Assembly (NCBI RefSeq): GCF_028476545.1
Contig: NW_026732358.1
Coordinates: forward strand, 698,392-762,391
Direction: 5' to 3'
DNA length: 64,000 nt
DNA from: Physella acuta
Lineage: Eukaryota > Mollusca > Gastropoda > Physidae
Part shown: positions 11,985 through 25,305 of the stretch, piece after piece
How the letters are laid out: each line of letters opens with the position of its first letter
How positions within the stretch are numbered: the stretch's first letter is position 1
The notes under the pieces: generated by a model
Told to the model about the DNA's origin: nothing
Databases searched by the model: none
The model's input: the letters and a program-made list of their open reading frames with translations, nothing else
Position numbers and translations under genes: made by a program

Positions 11985-12360
11985 TCGGAAACCCCAAACC
12001 CAAACCCTGCCCTGAAACCCCAAACCCCAAACCTGCCCTGAAAACTAAAAACCCCAACCCTGTTCTGAAACCCCAAACCCCAACCCAGTCCTGAAACCCC
12101 AAACCCCAACCCTGTCCTAAAACCCCAACCCTGTCCTGAAACCCCAAACCCCAACCCTGTCCTAAAACCCCAACCCTGTCCTGAAATCCCAAACCACAAC
12201 CCTGTCCTAAAAACCCCAACCCTGTCCTGAAACCCCAAACCCCAACCCTGTCCTGAAACCCCAAACCCCAACCCTGTCCTTAAACCTCAAACCCCAACCC
12301 TGTCCTGAAACCCAACCCTGTCCTGAAACCCCAAACCCCAACCCTGTCCTGAAACCCCAA
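11985..12360. repeat. C/A-rich minisatellite (CCCTGTCCTGAAACCCCAAA)
   Basis: About 15 units built from two modules, CCCTGTCCTGAAACCCCAAA and ACCCCAAC, in variable order. On the reverse strand the unit is G-rich and could form quadruplexes. The Gly/Phe/Trp-rich minus-strand frames are artefacts. Confidence 0.9.
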
Positions 12361-13423
12361 GTTGCCCAGTAGTTGCTTACACTAGCACCATCTTCATGCT
12401 GTGCTAACACAACTTGTACGTGGTGCTACCAAGTCTGATTGTAGTCAACATTAACCCACATTGTATCTAATCCACCACATCTATTGCAGTCTACCAGACC
12501 CCAAATTACTGTGGTACCATGAAGCTTGTTGTGATCCACCATCTCTAGACAATCGCATACGAGTTTTAAAAAAAAACAAACATTTTCACACATGATCCCC
12601 ACAAACAAAAAAAACCCATCTTTTTTAAACCGCACTAAAATTAAAGTTTAAATACTTGATTGTATTAAGTATATTTAACCAAATGCAAAAAAAAAATATG
12701 TTTTCCTCTAACTTCTTTTATAATCAACTTCACCACAGGTAAAATATATACGATAATTCAGTATTCAGAACCCAGCTTCTAAGTCTAATACCGCTCCACC
12801 AAATCTATTCATCTTTCGCTAAATCGGCGAAGATACAATACCGTGTTTTATTTCTACGTTTGATGTTAGTTTAAAGGGACCAAACTACACACTAATACAG
12901 TACAGCAAGTCGTAAACTGGACAATATGCGTCCTGTCACTTCAGTTAAGCAGAACTGTTGTTGAGCTACGATCAAAATACCGTTCTTCTGACATAAGGCA
13001 TTCAATGTGGTCAGCCCAACGCCATTCTATCAATATTAACAACGTAAAATTACACTCTAAGCAAGAGTAAGCTAAGAATGTTTATAAAATTAAAAGGCTT
13101 AGATCACTTCAGCTCTCGGTGTTTGTTTTATGACGTAGCAGGCTGACGTAAATCAGCGGCGCGGACGTGGGCAAGACACAGACAAGACGCAGACAAGACG
13201 CAGACACAAGTCGCAATCAACGTGACACGACAGCGTGATCTAGGACGTGCTTAAGTGACAACGCCGGCCATTACGATGTATCTAGCCGGCCATTACGATG
13301 TATCTAGCCGGACATTAAGTGGACACTGACCGCTGGTGATGAAGTGACCTTGGTATCTGATCAGAGGGGGACATTCGCCCCTGGGGGGAGGGGAGTGACA
13401 CGGTGCACGATTCTAAGAGATAA
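12361..13423. other. No gene seen
   Basis: Unique AT-rich DNA. Near 13150-13310 are short direct repeats (CAGACAAGACG; GCCGGCCATTACGATGTATC). Confidence 0.5.
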
Positions 13424-13730
13424 AAATGTTGGATAGAAATACAAATGTTGGATAGAGATACAAATGTTGGATAGAGATACAAATGTTGGATAGAGATACA
13501 AATGTTGGATAGGTAGAGATACAAATGTTGGATAGAGATACAAATGTTGGATAGACAGAGATACAAATGTTGGATAGAGATACAAATGTTGGATAGAGAT
13601 ACAAATGTTGGATAGAGATACACATGTTGGATAGAGATACAAATGTTGGATAGATAGAGATACAAATGTTGGATAGAGATACACATATTGGATAGAGATA
13701 CTAATGTTGAATAGAGATACACATATTGTA
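13424..13730. repeat. 19-bp minisatellite, about 16 units
   Basis: Units of CAAATGTTGGATAGAGATA with occasional 4-bp extensions (GATA). No stop arises in any minus-strand frame, so three overlapping artefact open frames appear. Confidence 0.9.
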
Positions 13731-14952
13731 GTAATAGGGATTAAAAAGTTGGATAGATAGAGATACAGATGTTGGATATTTTGATGATGGACAGAAAGGT
13801 GAAATTTCGATACAGCAAAATACTGGATAAAATGTTGGAGAACGGTCTGAACTTTGATCGTCTTTACAAAAGTATCAAAAATTTAAAGAAACTAGTAATT
13901 TATTTCTTAAGCATCATAACTAGAAATAGTGTTATGTTAATTGAATAATTAAAATCTTTGATATTGAGGCAATCAAAATTGTTGGCATTTATACATATAT
14001 TGTATTTCATAAATTGTAATCATTGTTTAGACCAAAAGTCTTCGTCAGACTTTTAAAAAATCATACAAAATCGCTCACCCTTTTAGGTGCTATATTTTCA
14101 TGTTTTGTTTAAATTTGCTTTTGGTGATAACTCAAAGGATGGGAATAAGGCCCTAATAAAGAATTAAATCAGTGTAAAAGGTGACTGATATTTCATGCAT
14201 ACTAATGTAATTGGTCTTTAACACCGACTAAACTCCCCCAAGATTCAGAAACAAAATATAACCCCAGAAATAGATTGCTTTATTATTTTTTGTGCAAATT
14301 GTCGAAAAGATAACAACACAAAAAATCGTTGCCCATCCGCCCCTGAAGGCGGTCTTTGTTTCCCCATGTTCATGAAGTGAACAGACCGTCTACGCCCCTG
14401 TGAGTTCCGTTCCATGTCTTCCCTAAAAGCTTTTCTCAAACCCGGTGATGACTTCTCACACCTCCGACAGGCGAGACCACTCCCAGCCACGATTATCCCC
14501 CCATTTTACCATCAAGAGGTTGCGTCCCTTGTGTGTTGAAGAACAACCACCGTCCATATCCCAAACTCCTACCCTCGGTACAAGACCAGCCCCACAGTCC
14601 CGGGCGGGGAAACCCTAAACGTCTCCTCCAAGTCCGGAGACTCCGCGGGGACCGTCCGTTCCGTGACCTCCGTCTATGGGTGCCAGCAGACGATCAATCA
14701 CTTGGTGCCAGACCGCCATTCACGTTGAAACTACCAAACTATCCACTCAACGCCGTGTAAACTTGACCCTCAACCGTTTTGTCACCGTTTATTTCAGGAA
14801 GATTCACCCCCCCCCCCCTCCACCCCCACCCCCTACCTCCTATCTCACACACCCGTCCCCTCCCCACCGTCACACGAAGGCCCAGGGAATAATTTCTTCT
14901 TTATCATTGGCCGCGTTTTACAGAAGGAAACACAAAATTTATTTTGCTATGT
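13731..14952. other. No gene seen
   Basis: AT-rich DNA, then a GC-richer stretch (14300-14760) with open frames on both strands that match nothing I recognise; C-runs at 14805-14835. Confidence 0.4.
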
Positions 14953-14960
14953 GAGAAAAC

Positions 14961-15965
14961 GGTAAACGGAAAAAAAGTCACAGGAAAAAAAAACACAGAA
15001 AAAAAGTCACAGTTTTTGCTAGGAAAAAAAGTCACAGAAAAAAAGTCACAGTGGAAAAAAATTTTTGGAAAAAAAGTCACAGAAATAAAGTCACAGAAAA
15101 AAAGTCACAAAAATATTTTTAGAAATATTTTTTTTATTTGTTTAGAATTGTAAAATTTTGTATGTTTCTTGTTGTGGGTTGTATTTTTTTTATAGCATAA
15201 ATTATTTATAGACGTTAAAAGCATTATGGTTTATAACAATTGTAAGTAAAAATACTCTAATATAATTTACACAACAATCTCAACTTTTGTTACGTATTTA
15301 GTTAAAAACGCGGTAGAAAATTTAACTATAAAAAAAATTTAGGCACATTTTGCCGTAGGCTATTCTCTGGTCGGCCTCTCCTCAGTAGGCATTGTCCGAA
15401 CATATTTTGTGTTGTTGACGTCATGCGTCAATGACAGCATTTGAACCTTGTCGGCTTTCTTTTTTGATCCTAAGTGTTGTTATGTAATGAGCGTGATAAA
15501 TGTGGGCAGTAAAGGTGGTTGAACTAAACATCTAAACATAACTATTGTGGCCTTGAGTTGAGGGCAGCAAGTCAGACGAACTTACCATTTCACGGTAATT
15601 TAATGTTGGTATTTAAAAAAAAACAGTATTAAAACCGTGGAGTTTGGAGCATTCTATTAAACGCTACTAATCTTAAGTTTAAAATAATTACAATCTACAT
15701 ACTTCATACTAAATATTTTTAGATGAATTATAAAAATTCCTATGCATATACAGCCTACACGCATTACATTACATTTAATTAATCCTAAGTTAATTTGCAC
15801 TCTCTGAATATTTAATACATAAAAGTATTAACAAGTATCATGCAAATATATATTTGTGACTTTTTTTCCTGTGACTTTTTTTCCTGTGACTTTTTTTCCT
15901 GTGACTTTTTTTCTGTGTTTTTTTTTCCTGTGTTTTTTTTTCCTGTGACTTTTTTTCCTACAATC
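14961..15965 (+). mobile_element. ~1.0-kb non-autonomous DNA element, copy A
   Basis: Runs from GGTAAACGGAAAAAAAGTCA to TTTTTTTCCTACAATC and is flanked by the perfect 8-bp duplication GAGAAAAC (14953-14960 and 15966-15973). Both ends carry tandem GGAAAAAAAGTCACA or CACAGAAAAAAA motifs in opposite orientation, so the subterminal 150 bp are inverted arrays while the outermost 8 bases differ. The interior is AT-rich and non-coding, with a more GC-rich block near GTCGGCCTCTCCTCAGTAGG. The 8-bp duplication fits hAT-, P- or Zisupton-like transposases; no transposase is present. Lys-rich open frames at the ends are artefacts. Confidence 0.9.
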
Positions 15966-15973
15966 GAGAAAAC

Positions 15974-17818
15974 ATCAGCATGTTTTCAAATCATTTGCTA
16001 CAGTCGGTAGCTTTATGATGAACAGTGTGTATCAGATTATAAAATTGTTAGTTTTATGATGTTTAGTTTGTATCACATTATAAAATTGGTAATTTTTTGA
16101 TGAACAGTATGTATCACATTATATTTAGACCTCAGATTCTGATGAGTCTTCTGGTGTACACACAGGAAAACACACAGGAAAATGATAGGTTCAAAATGGC
16201 AATCACGATAAAAAAGACGTTCTTTTAGTATTGTACTGATACACACAAATACACATATACACATACATACATACTGAGATATACATACACACATACATAC
16301 ACATACAAATATACACACACATACATAAACATACGTACATACACATACATACATTAACAAATCTATTGTCTCTTAATACTTGTAGTCATCTAGAAAATGG
16401 GTTAACACAATTTCTGCTGCTAAAGAAGACCTTGTTCAAAAACAGCAACAGTCTTAAGCTTTCCATTAGATCAAAACCGCATGTATTTCATTCCTAAATT
16501 TATGTTCACAGTCAAGCAAAGATCCCATATTGAGAGCAAATTGTTAATCAATGAACACTAGATTAGCGATACAACAACGAAGCAATAAAGTATCCAGTGG
16601 ATTAGCCATCCAACAACGAAAGGTACTCAATTTTACACGACATCACTAATACAACAAATTTTCAAATAAATTGTCCAGTGGATCAAGAACGCAACAAAGA
16701 AACTGGATTAATCTGCCACTGGATGCTAGGGGTGAGATGGATATCAAGGTCAGACAAAGGTGACTCGCATTGTCCCCAACAGGCGTTAATTTGACGCCAT
16801 GCGATCAGCGCAGCGCGTGATCAGGTCGATGGCGTCTGATGACGCTGATATGTCGTTGGAGGGGCGCATTAAGCCCGTGTTATGGCCCTTAATGAACACC
16901 GCCAACTCCAGGAGGGGGGGGGGGGACATGATACACAGAGACCGGGGGTGGGGGGATACGATCACAGGCTCCATATCTTAGCTTGGCCTTAAATGTTGGC
17001 ATCACCTGACAGGACAACATCACGCATGCGCCGTGGAGGAAACGGTAGATTATGGTTCACCCCGAACCGCCTGCTCTCTCAAATCTCCCACGTTCGGTGC
17101 CGGTGCCAGGGACGAAATCTTGCGGGAAAAACGCGGAGCCGCGAGTGAAACAGGATAGAGGCTTCGCGTGTGGGGCATCAATTTCTTGCTCGTGAAGAAG
17201 AGCTCACCCCGGCACGTGCCGCCTGGCTGCAGAAGCTGTTGTTGAGTGGCGCTCCGTAAAAAAAAAAAGTTTTTTTAATATGACCTTTCTTAACGGTGAG
17301 GGGATTTCAGACTACGCTGGACTCTTTCGATACTTTTCTTTTACAGAATCGATCATTTTTACCTTTAATATTGCTTCAAATTAAAAAAAAAAAACACCGT
17401 TTATTTATTTCTAAATGTGTGTATATATAACTAGGGTTGTTTCAATGGTATCGATACAACTAATAATTCTAACCCTGGCTTGTATTAGATACTGCCATAT
17501 AGCAAACAGCGTATTCGATACGAGCGAGTCGTCTAATTGAGTAGTATTCGATACGCCCGTGTCTCAGCGCTAATTGAGTCGTATTACGCCCCGGCCCGGG
17601 ACATATGTTTAGGGGACGGGGGGAGGGGGGGAGTGGAGGGTAACAGGATCGCCCCTGCTCGTGGAATATGGCTTAGTCACGTGACGGGTATAGAGAGTAA
17701 TGTCTGTGTTTCCTCCCAAACCTTCCTCACTCCGTCCTGGACATATTTCAATTTTCCCGTGGATAGAGTAGCACTGTAGCGCTGGGTGGGGTTGTTACTG
17801 GTCTCTTCTACAGCGTTC
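15974..17818. other. No gene seen
   Basis: Includes a CACATACATAC microsatellite (16240-16350) and a loose CAACAACGAAG repeat (16570-16700). At 16780-16990 a GC-rich block is open on both strands for about 60 codons. Another CpG-rich block at 17030-17260 has no recognisable exon. Confidence 0.4.
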
Positions 17819-18270
17819 TTCTGGGTTCTTTGTGGGTTCTTTGTGGGTTCTTTGTGGGTTCTTTGTGGGTTCTTTGTGGGTTCTTTGTGGGTTCTTTGTG
17901 GGTTCTTTGTGGGTTCTTTGTAGGTTCTTTGTGGGTTCTTTGTGGGTTCTTTTTGGGTTCTTTGTGGGTTCTTTGTGGGTTCTTTGTGGGTTCTTTGTGA
18001 ATCTTGCTTGTGTTCTTTGCGTGTTCTCTGTGCTCTTTCTGTCTTCTTTGTGGGTTCTTTGTGGGTTCTTTGTGGGTTATTTGTGAGTCTTGCTTGTGTT
18101 CTTTGCGTGTTCTCTGTGCTCTTTCTGTCTTCTTTGTGGGTTCTTTGTGGGTTCTTTGTGGGTTCTTTGTGAGTCTTGCTTGTGTTCTTTGCGTGTTCTC
18201 TGTGCTCTTTCTGTCTTCTTTGTGGGTTCTTTGTATGTTCTGTTTGGGTTCTTTGTGAGTCATGTTTGTG
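17819..18270. repeat. 11-bp minisatellite with 86-bp higher-order unit
   Basis: The first part is about 16 tandem TGGGTTCTTTG monomers. From about 17996 these join with a diverged block (TGCTTGTGTTCTTTGCGTG, TCTCTGTGCTCTTTCTG) into an 86-bp higher-order unit repeated three times. Phe/Gly/Val-rich frames on plus and Lys/Thr/Gln-rich frames on minus are artefacts of the array. Confidence 0.92.
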
Positions 18271-20737
18271 TTCTTTCTGTCTTCTTTACGTGTTCTTTCC
18301 GTGTTCTGCGTGTCTTATGTGTGTTCTCACAGTCTTCTGTATGTTCTAGATCTCCTATATATTTGTCCACCTATTATAAGTCTGCCCTTGTGTGATCCAT
18401 ATGAATCGCTTGCTTCTTGTACATTTGTATTTCACGATGTCGGTTTGTCACTTCTGTTTTCCTTAATTATCCATGTGGATATTATAATTTTCCCCCTCTG
18501 TGTTACGTGATTATGATAGCTGTGTAGATCTTATGTGCTTTAAATGCCTCGGTCTAAGTCCAGTCTTTTCGACGTTTGCTACTATACTCTAAACTGCGCG
18601 GTTGCATTTACTTTACTTACTTGAGGTGTATAGACTACTCCTTCAGTTTGATTGCAGACTTAAACGTTACTATTTATATTTGGATTAATCAGGAGCATTT
18701 TTAAAAAAGTAACGAACTCATCTTTTATTCTCTTAGTTTATCTACATTTTGTAGCTTGATTTTATATCAACCACGAACTTAGAATTGCATAGCTTTCTTT
18801 TATTTTTAAGATCAGTATACTGCTCCGTATTACCTTTAAAAATATAATCTTGATATAGTCTTTGTTTTTAGCCCTTCTTAGCCCCTCCATAAATGTATAT
18901 CTAAACGTGAAACCTGACCAGGGTCAGTAAATGAACCGTCTAACATAAGCCAACCAGCGTCCAGCAACCGTCCAGCAGCGTCCAACAACCGTCCAGCATA
19001 CGTCGCCCGACCCCTAATCCCCACACCCCGGTGTCGTATGACGACAGCACCCCGCTGACCCCCGCCACACAAGGTATGCAGACTTTGATGACCCCGGGGG
19101 ATTTGACCCTGACAACAGCGGCCACAAATTAAGCCATCCCCGGGGGGGGGGGGGTACGCCGCTGACCGTCGCGGCACACCTCCTGTCCACGCCCGGCTTA
19201 ACACAGATATCATCTAATAGTAAGACTCTAATCCCGCAATGAGCCAGCTCCTTACCCAGCCCCATTCTTCCAGCACGCCACCTCCCCACACCCCCACGCT
19301 GTATTTGACCAAGGTACTGGTCAGTCGGGGCTGTCCAGCGCGTGTCCATACGGCGCGAGCTTTCAAGTTATTGTTGCCAACAGTTCCTGAGTCGGTAATT
19401 AACTGGACACAGTACTGAGGCTGGGGTCTGTCTAGGCCCATAAACTAGCCGCGTCTTTGACGCTTGATGCTATGGAAACCGATGTTTAACTTTGTCTTAG
19501 ACCGAGTGATTGAAGTACGGAGTGGGCAAACAAAGAAACTCTCCAGGTGACGACACACTGACAGGAGGTGGAGGGAGGGGGGTGCAGTATGGTCGTATGG
19601 TAAAAGGTGTCGTCTATAGCCTGAGCGGCGTGGGTTCGAACACTGTGATAAGATCCACACCTAGAAGATCGATTAGTAGCATTCGAATGCTAACGTCCAA
19701 CTCTAATTTGGCTTGGTTATAAAAAATATATAAGAAACTGTCTCCTTCAAAACCTTTTGAAGAAATTCAATAATTTACTGATTTATGTTCGTTGATAAAC
19801 GAATTGGAGTGTATAGGTGACAATATTGCAATGGGGCGTAGTGGTGACACACGTATATTGGTGTGTGGTGGTGACAATACTACATTGGTACATGCTGGTA
19901 CATCTTTAGATCTCTTCGTTCGTTAGGGGGGGGGGGGGGGGGGGTTGAAATTGAAGAAAACCCTAAACAACTTAAAACAATCTTTTGACTATAAAGTAGG
20001 ACTGCTTGACTATAAAGTAGAAGTGCTTGACTTCTTACGTCAGCTGTAATCCCCGACCCTCATGCCCTTGCCAACTCTTTCAATGTGTCGCCGTCGTCCT
20101 AGACCACCTAATTCATGTTACATGATGTACCTAGATCCGGCAAAACTGTCGTCACTCCTACAGTCACCCAACTGTCGTCACTCCTACAGTCACCCAACTG
20201 TCTAGCCCTGCCAGTGTCTCCAGATCCTTGACTCCCCACCGTAAGAAAACCAAACACAACTCCCCCCCCCCTTCCGACCGTCGCCAGTCGCGCCGACCAC
20301 GTTTTCCGTCAGCATTCACCCCCCCCCCCCCCCCCGTCCTGCTGCCTAAGTGCTCCCGGAGTTTGTTTAACGTTAATCCGGGTCCTTTTTGCTGGCCTAA
20401 GGTCCCTAATCCCGGGCCCTTTGATATGAAGAACTGTACCCCCGCTGGACACGCTGACGCCGGCGGACTGTTGGAGAAGCGCCGGAGTTTTCAGGGGGGG
20501 GGGGGGGGGGCACACCTTGCACCTGTCACCTGGGGCGGGGGGGGGGGGGGTATTTTTAAATGCTGACCAATAGTACGTTATAAATCACATGCAGTGAGTA
20601 TGTTTTTAAGAGAAGGGAGTGTTAAGTGAGTATGTTTTTAAGAGCAGTGTGTAATTTTAAAAATTCATTCTATGTAGAAGAAAAGTGAAAAATTTTTATT
20701 TAGTTTTACAACGTATGAACAGAAAGTACCAAAAGTT
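18271..20737. other. No gene seen; weak tRNA-like head near 19590
   Basis: AT-rich unique DNA followed by GC-rich tracts with many C- and G-runs (19140, 19925, 20260-20340, 20490-20550). At 19585-19665 GGTCGTATGGTAAAAGG and GGGTTCGAACACTG look like A and B boxes of a decayed SINE head. Short direct repeats lie at 20150-20215. Confidence 0.4.
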
Positions 20738-20927
20738 TGCATTATTCATTGCTAATACAGTCCCCTGTAGATAGACTAGTACAGTCCCCTGTATATGACT
20801 GGTACAGTCTCCTGTCCCCTGTAGATGGACTAGTACAGTCCCCTGTAGATGGACTGGTACAGTCCCCTGTATATGTACTGGTACAGTCCTCTGTAGATAG
20901 ACTGATACAGTCCCCTGTATATGAGCT
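20738..20927. repeat. GTACAGTCCCCTGTAGATGG minisatellite
   Basis: About seven 24-30-bp units of ACTGGTACAGTCCCCTGTAG type. Copy B of the 1-kb element is inserted at its right edge, where GGCACAGC is duplicated. Confidence 0.85.
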
Positions 20928-20935
20928 GGCACAGC

Positions 20936-21932
20936 GATTGTAGGAAAAAAAGTCACAGGAAAAAAAAACACAGGAAAAAAAAACACAGAAAAAAAGTCAC
21001 AGGAAAAAAAGTCACAGGAAAAAAAGTCACAGGAAAAAAAGTCACAAATATATATTTGCATGATACTTGTTAATACTTTTATGTATATTAAATATTTAGA
21101 GAGTGCAAATTAACTTAGGATTAATTAAATGTAATGTGTGTAGGCTGTATACGCATAGTAATTTTTATAATTCATCTAAAAATATTTAGTATGAAGTATG
21201 TAGATTGTAATTATGTTAAACCTAAGATTAGTAGCGTTTAATAGAATGCTCCAAAGTCCACGGTTTTAATCCTGTTTTTTTTTTACCAACATTAAATTAC
21301 CGTGAAATGGTAAGTTCATCTGACTTGCTGCCCTCAACTCATGGCAACAATAGTTATGTTTAGATGTTTAGTTCAACCACCTTTACTGCCCACATTTTTC
21401 AGAGTCATTACATAACAAAACTTAGGATCAAAACAGAAAGCCGGCAAGGTTGAAAGGCTGTCATTGACGCATGACGACAACAACACAAAATATGTTCGGA
21501 CAATGCCTACTGAGGAGAGGCCGACCAGAGAATAGCCTACGGCAAAATTTGCCTAAATTTCTTTTATAATTAAATTTTCTACCGCGTTTTTAACTAAATA
21601 CGTAACAAATGTTGAGATTGTTGTGTAAATTATATTAGAATATTTTTACTTACAATTGTTATAAACCATAATGCTTTTAACGTCTATAAATAATTTATGC
21701 TATAAAAAATACAACCCACAACAATAAACATACACAATTTTACAATTCTAAACAAATAAATAAAAATATTTTAAAAATATTTTTGTGACTTTTTTTCTGT
21801 GACTTTATTTCTGTGGCTTTTTTTCCGATAAAATTTTTCCACTGTGACTTTTTTTCTGTGACTTTTTTTCCTAGCAAAAACTGTGACTTTTTTTCTGTGT
21901 TTTTTTTTCCTGTGACTTTTTTTCCGTTTACC
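20936..21932 (-). mobile_element. ~1.0-kb non-autonomous DNA element, copy B
   Basis: Inverted relative to copies A and C: starts GATTGTAGGAAAAAAAGTCA and ends TTTTTTTCCGTTTACC. Flanked by the perfect 8-bp duplication GGCACAGC (20928-20935 and 21933-21940). It has the same order of interior landmarks as the other two copies with few differences, which implies recent mobility. No coding capacity. Confidence 0.9.
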
Positions 21933-21940
21933 GGCACAGC

Positions 21941-23019
21941 AGAGGTTTTGTACAAAAAGCTTACCGCCTGCGGTATGTAGAGCGCTTTTCTCTAATGGTC
22001 AAAAGACTGATGCTAAATAAAGACAAAGCAAGATGGCTAATAAAATTTAAAAAAAAAATAATAAAAACACTACTTTTTACCACACATCTTTCAGGGAAGT
22101 AAAAAAAATATTACTACAAAAATTAACGCAGAAAAAAAAATTATCTTTCGTTCCGGTTGACTGACGCCAGTAACAGTGAGACAAGCATTGCATTCTTCTC
22201 GACATGCGCACACCTAGCCAATAGAAATCTATCAATTAGCCTCGCTCGTGCTTTCTTTCAATCCCCCAATTTCACACAATTAGTGTGGTAATAGTTATGA
22301 TTATATATTTTCACATGTTTCAATCTCCAACATTTTTTATCAACATAAAAAAACTGATTACAAGGTTAATGCGCTTGGCAAGGGAAGATAACTATTAATA
22401 AACATGGATAGAGAACTCTTGCGTTAAAAAGTAATCATTGTGCTTCACCCAAATGTTGCACCTGTTTCCGTACTTAGTATGTATTTGAAGTCATGAATGC
22501 TTTTTTCTTCATGGCGCGCGTTCTTTATGTTCCCCCACTGCGTGCATGTCGCCATCTTTTTATCCCCACCGACAATTAGCGAAATTACATTTGTGTAAGT
22601 TTTAGATTGAGAAAAATATTCAATATTCTTCGGAACAAAAGATTATTTTTTTTTGTTACATGTCGACTTAGCTTGGCGCTGTCTTGTCTTTTGTCTAGTG
22701 TGTGAATTCGCGATTGGACAAAAAAGGTGAAAATTGCACCGTATGCAGCCGAGGATGACAAAAACTTGGGCTAGCAGCGACTCAAAAACGCGACGCTGCG
22801 CACCTCTTGAGGCACCGATGGTGCGCATTACATTTGTCTAGCTGGCGCGTAACAAAACAACTATTAATAGCATGTTGTGATTGTTACATGCAATGTGAGG
22901 TACGCTGGGATAGAAAGCATGGGGATAGCTGTTGGTTGATTCATAATGTTTTAAGTAGCAATTGAGGTTCAAAAGGATGAAAACCGACAAAGAAAAGGAA
23001 CTATCTACTCATTTTATCC

Positions 23020-23022
<3 letters not shown>
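21941..23022. other. No gene seen
   Basis: AT-rich unique DNA with no repeat array or exon recognised. A 60-codon minus-strand frame at 22643-22828 is not recognisable. Confidence 0.45.

Positions 23023-23101
<79 letters not shown>
23023..23101. repeat. (TA)n microsatellite
   Basis: About 78 bp of pure AT alternation. Confidence 0.95.
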
Positions 23102-23106
<5 letters not shown>

Positions 23107-23990
23107 ATTTAATTTGCATTTTAAATTGGAAAAGTACATTCCAGTTCAATAATTGATGAAATCTGTTATTATTTTTCTTTATTGTTGTTTGTCAAAGGTT
23201 TTATTTAAAAATTTGATAACGATAATTGTCTTGATAATTGATTGCTTACTAATGTTTGTGTGCTACTGTTTTTTTTTGTGATCCACCCTTCGTACAAGTG
23301 GTGACACATCTAGGTGACGCGTGGTGACATGTTTAGGTATATATTGGAGTGGTGACACATCTATGTGGCGGTAGTACGTGGTTGTGACATGTTTATGTAT
23401 ATAGGGGATGTGGTGACACATCTAGAAGCTGTCAGTTTGAGATGACACACCTTGTCAAAGTTTTGACTTGACACCGACAACTGCCTGTCAATTAGAGATC
23501 AACTTAACCCAAGGTTCAAACATTTACTGACACATCCGTATCTTAGGACCGCTGTATCTTTTGAGTGACGAACCATTGTATAGTTTATTTCACGTGTAAT
23601 GAGCAGCATTGAAAGCTATAGTCTACACAAATGTAATACTACACAATTTTAATTACATTTTAATCATTCTTGCTGCCCCCAGGAGCTAAACGGATTCTTG
23701 ACAATAATTACTTGTAAAGTAATTCGATTGCGAAATTCTTCAAATCATATCATTTTTCAAAACTGGTTAATAAACAATTAGAGATTAACACAGAAAAAAA
23801 AAGGTTCTGATTCAAGTATTTAGTGAGTGTTATTATAAAAAGCCTGAGAGTGGAGTAGACGGAATATTTTATTTGTGCATCGTCGCAACCTATGTTTTAG
23901 GCGAAATTCTGGGTATTCCCAGTACAGTTTTTAGCGCCACTACGCCCCTTTTTAGCACAACTCATGAGTACCACACCTCTGTTGGCACCC
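23102..23990. other. No gene seen
   Basis: AT-rich DNA; 23300-23425 has three loose copies of GTGGTGACACATCTA with GTGACATGTTTA. Confidence 0.5.
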
Positions 23991-24165
23991 GCACACCACT
24001 GACATCACACCCCTATAGTACCATAACACCTCTGTAGTACCATCACACCCCTGTAGTACTCACACACCTCTGTAGTACCATCACATCTCTGTAGTACCAT
24101 CACACCTCTATAGTACCCGCACACCCCTGTAGTACTCGCACACCTCTGCTAGCACTTCCCTGCAG
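23991..24165. repeat. CACACCTCTGTAGTACCAT minisatellite
   Basis: About nine 18-19-bp units, somewhat diverged at both edges. Confidence 0.88.
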
Positions 24166-25207
24166 TACACCTCATCAGTACCAGCACCCCTACATTGCAG
24201 CACAACCTTACATAAATGTACAGCACCATCATAAAAAAAACCAGACCCGCCTTTTTTGCCGTGTCAGGAAATGTAGCGGCAATGACGTCACTCGCTACAC
24301 GGGGAACCCCCCCCCCCCCCCCACTCTCTTTCCTCCCCATCACTGTCATCACTTCCCGTGGGCGCTGAAAGTTCAAAATATCATCAGCAAGGGACGCTAC
24401 CCCTTTCATGTCTGGAGCCGCGCTGGAAAGTTTGTAAACACGGCACGACACAAGGGCAGATAACTGCTTCACAGCTCCTTGCCCGCGCTCTCTCGCTAAT
24501 GGCCGCTCACGGATGTCGTCTCAGAGCCGTCGGCCCTGGCTCCTTGACCTTCTGATCTGTGATACTCGCCCAGGATAGGTGATACCAAAAACATGATAAA
24601 ACACAACCCCGTCAAAATCTGGCTGATTACGTTACAGGTATGTCCGTACAGTAGGAATAATTAACATACACCTCATAAGACTTGTTGAAGAGGTAGGGTA
24701 TATTATACACGGCTCAGGAGCCACATTCAGGCCACTTGATAAAGCAACTGCTATACAAAGAGAAAATCACAAATACAATCAACGAAGCAAATTTTGACGG
24801 AAATATAATATGAATTTATTTTAATTTAATTTAAATTTTGATTTTATTAATAAAAACCAGAAAATTAAATTGTGTAAATTTTAACCAACGGAGTCGTAAT
24901 TTTAACAATCATACAAAAAATGCCAATTTCAATTTACCAATAGAACTAAATACATTAAAACGTCTAATCTATAATTATAATTAGTCAGTAGAAATAACGG
25001 TCAATGTATATCTTATAAGTGGCCCTATATGTCTTGACATCTAATGTCAGTCTCATGACAATGTCATCTGAACTTCAGCCGATGTCAGTTTTAGACAGTC
25101 CGGTGTGAAATGTGGTGGTGTCACCATTTTTCTAAGTGGTCGGTGGTTTTTGTATGCCTTATTGTCTGACCCTTGGGTGATTTTCTCTAATGAGTGGTCA
25201 GTGGTGG
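24166..25207. other. Flank of the receptor gene, no exon seen
   Basis: Lies 3' of the minus-strand receptor gene. A 107-codon minus-strand frame at 24149-24472 crosses a C-run and shows no family features; since the receptor already ends at 25548, it is not part of that gene. Confidence 0.45.
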
Positions 25208-25213
25208 TTTAAT
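25208..25213 (-). terminator. Candidate poly(A) signal of the receptor gene
   Basis: ATTAAA on the minus strand, about 335 bases after the stop codon and beyond the minisatellite. AATAAA alternatives lie further on near 24842 and 24815. Chosen only by position and hexamer. Confidence 0.25.
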
Positions 25214-25305
25214 TCTCTATGTAATCAATTGTAGGGATTTACCAACCAGTGGAGAGTGATCTAGGATTAGTATCAGCTATTAGGAGGATTTAACACCGGA
25301 TACAA

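Noticed and set aside
14944-15153. Lys/Ser/Thr-rich frames in the 1-kb elements
   Set aside because: They come from GGAAAAAAAGTCACA subterminal repeats and recur at every copy.
17808-18395. Phe/Gly/Val-rich membrane-like and Lys/Thr/Gln-rich frames
   Set aside because: Generated by the TGGGTTCTTTG array; overlapping frames on both strands are equally open.
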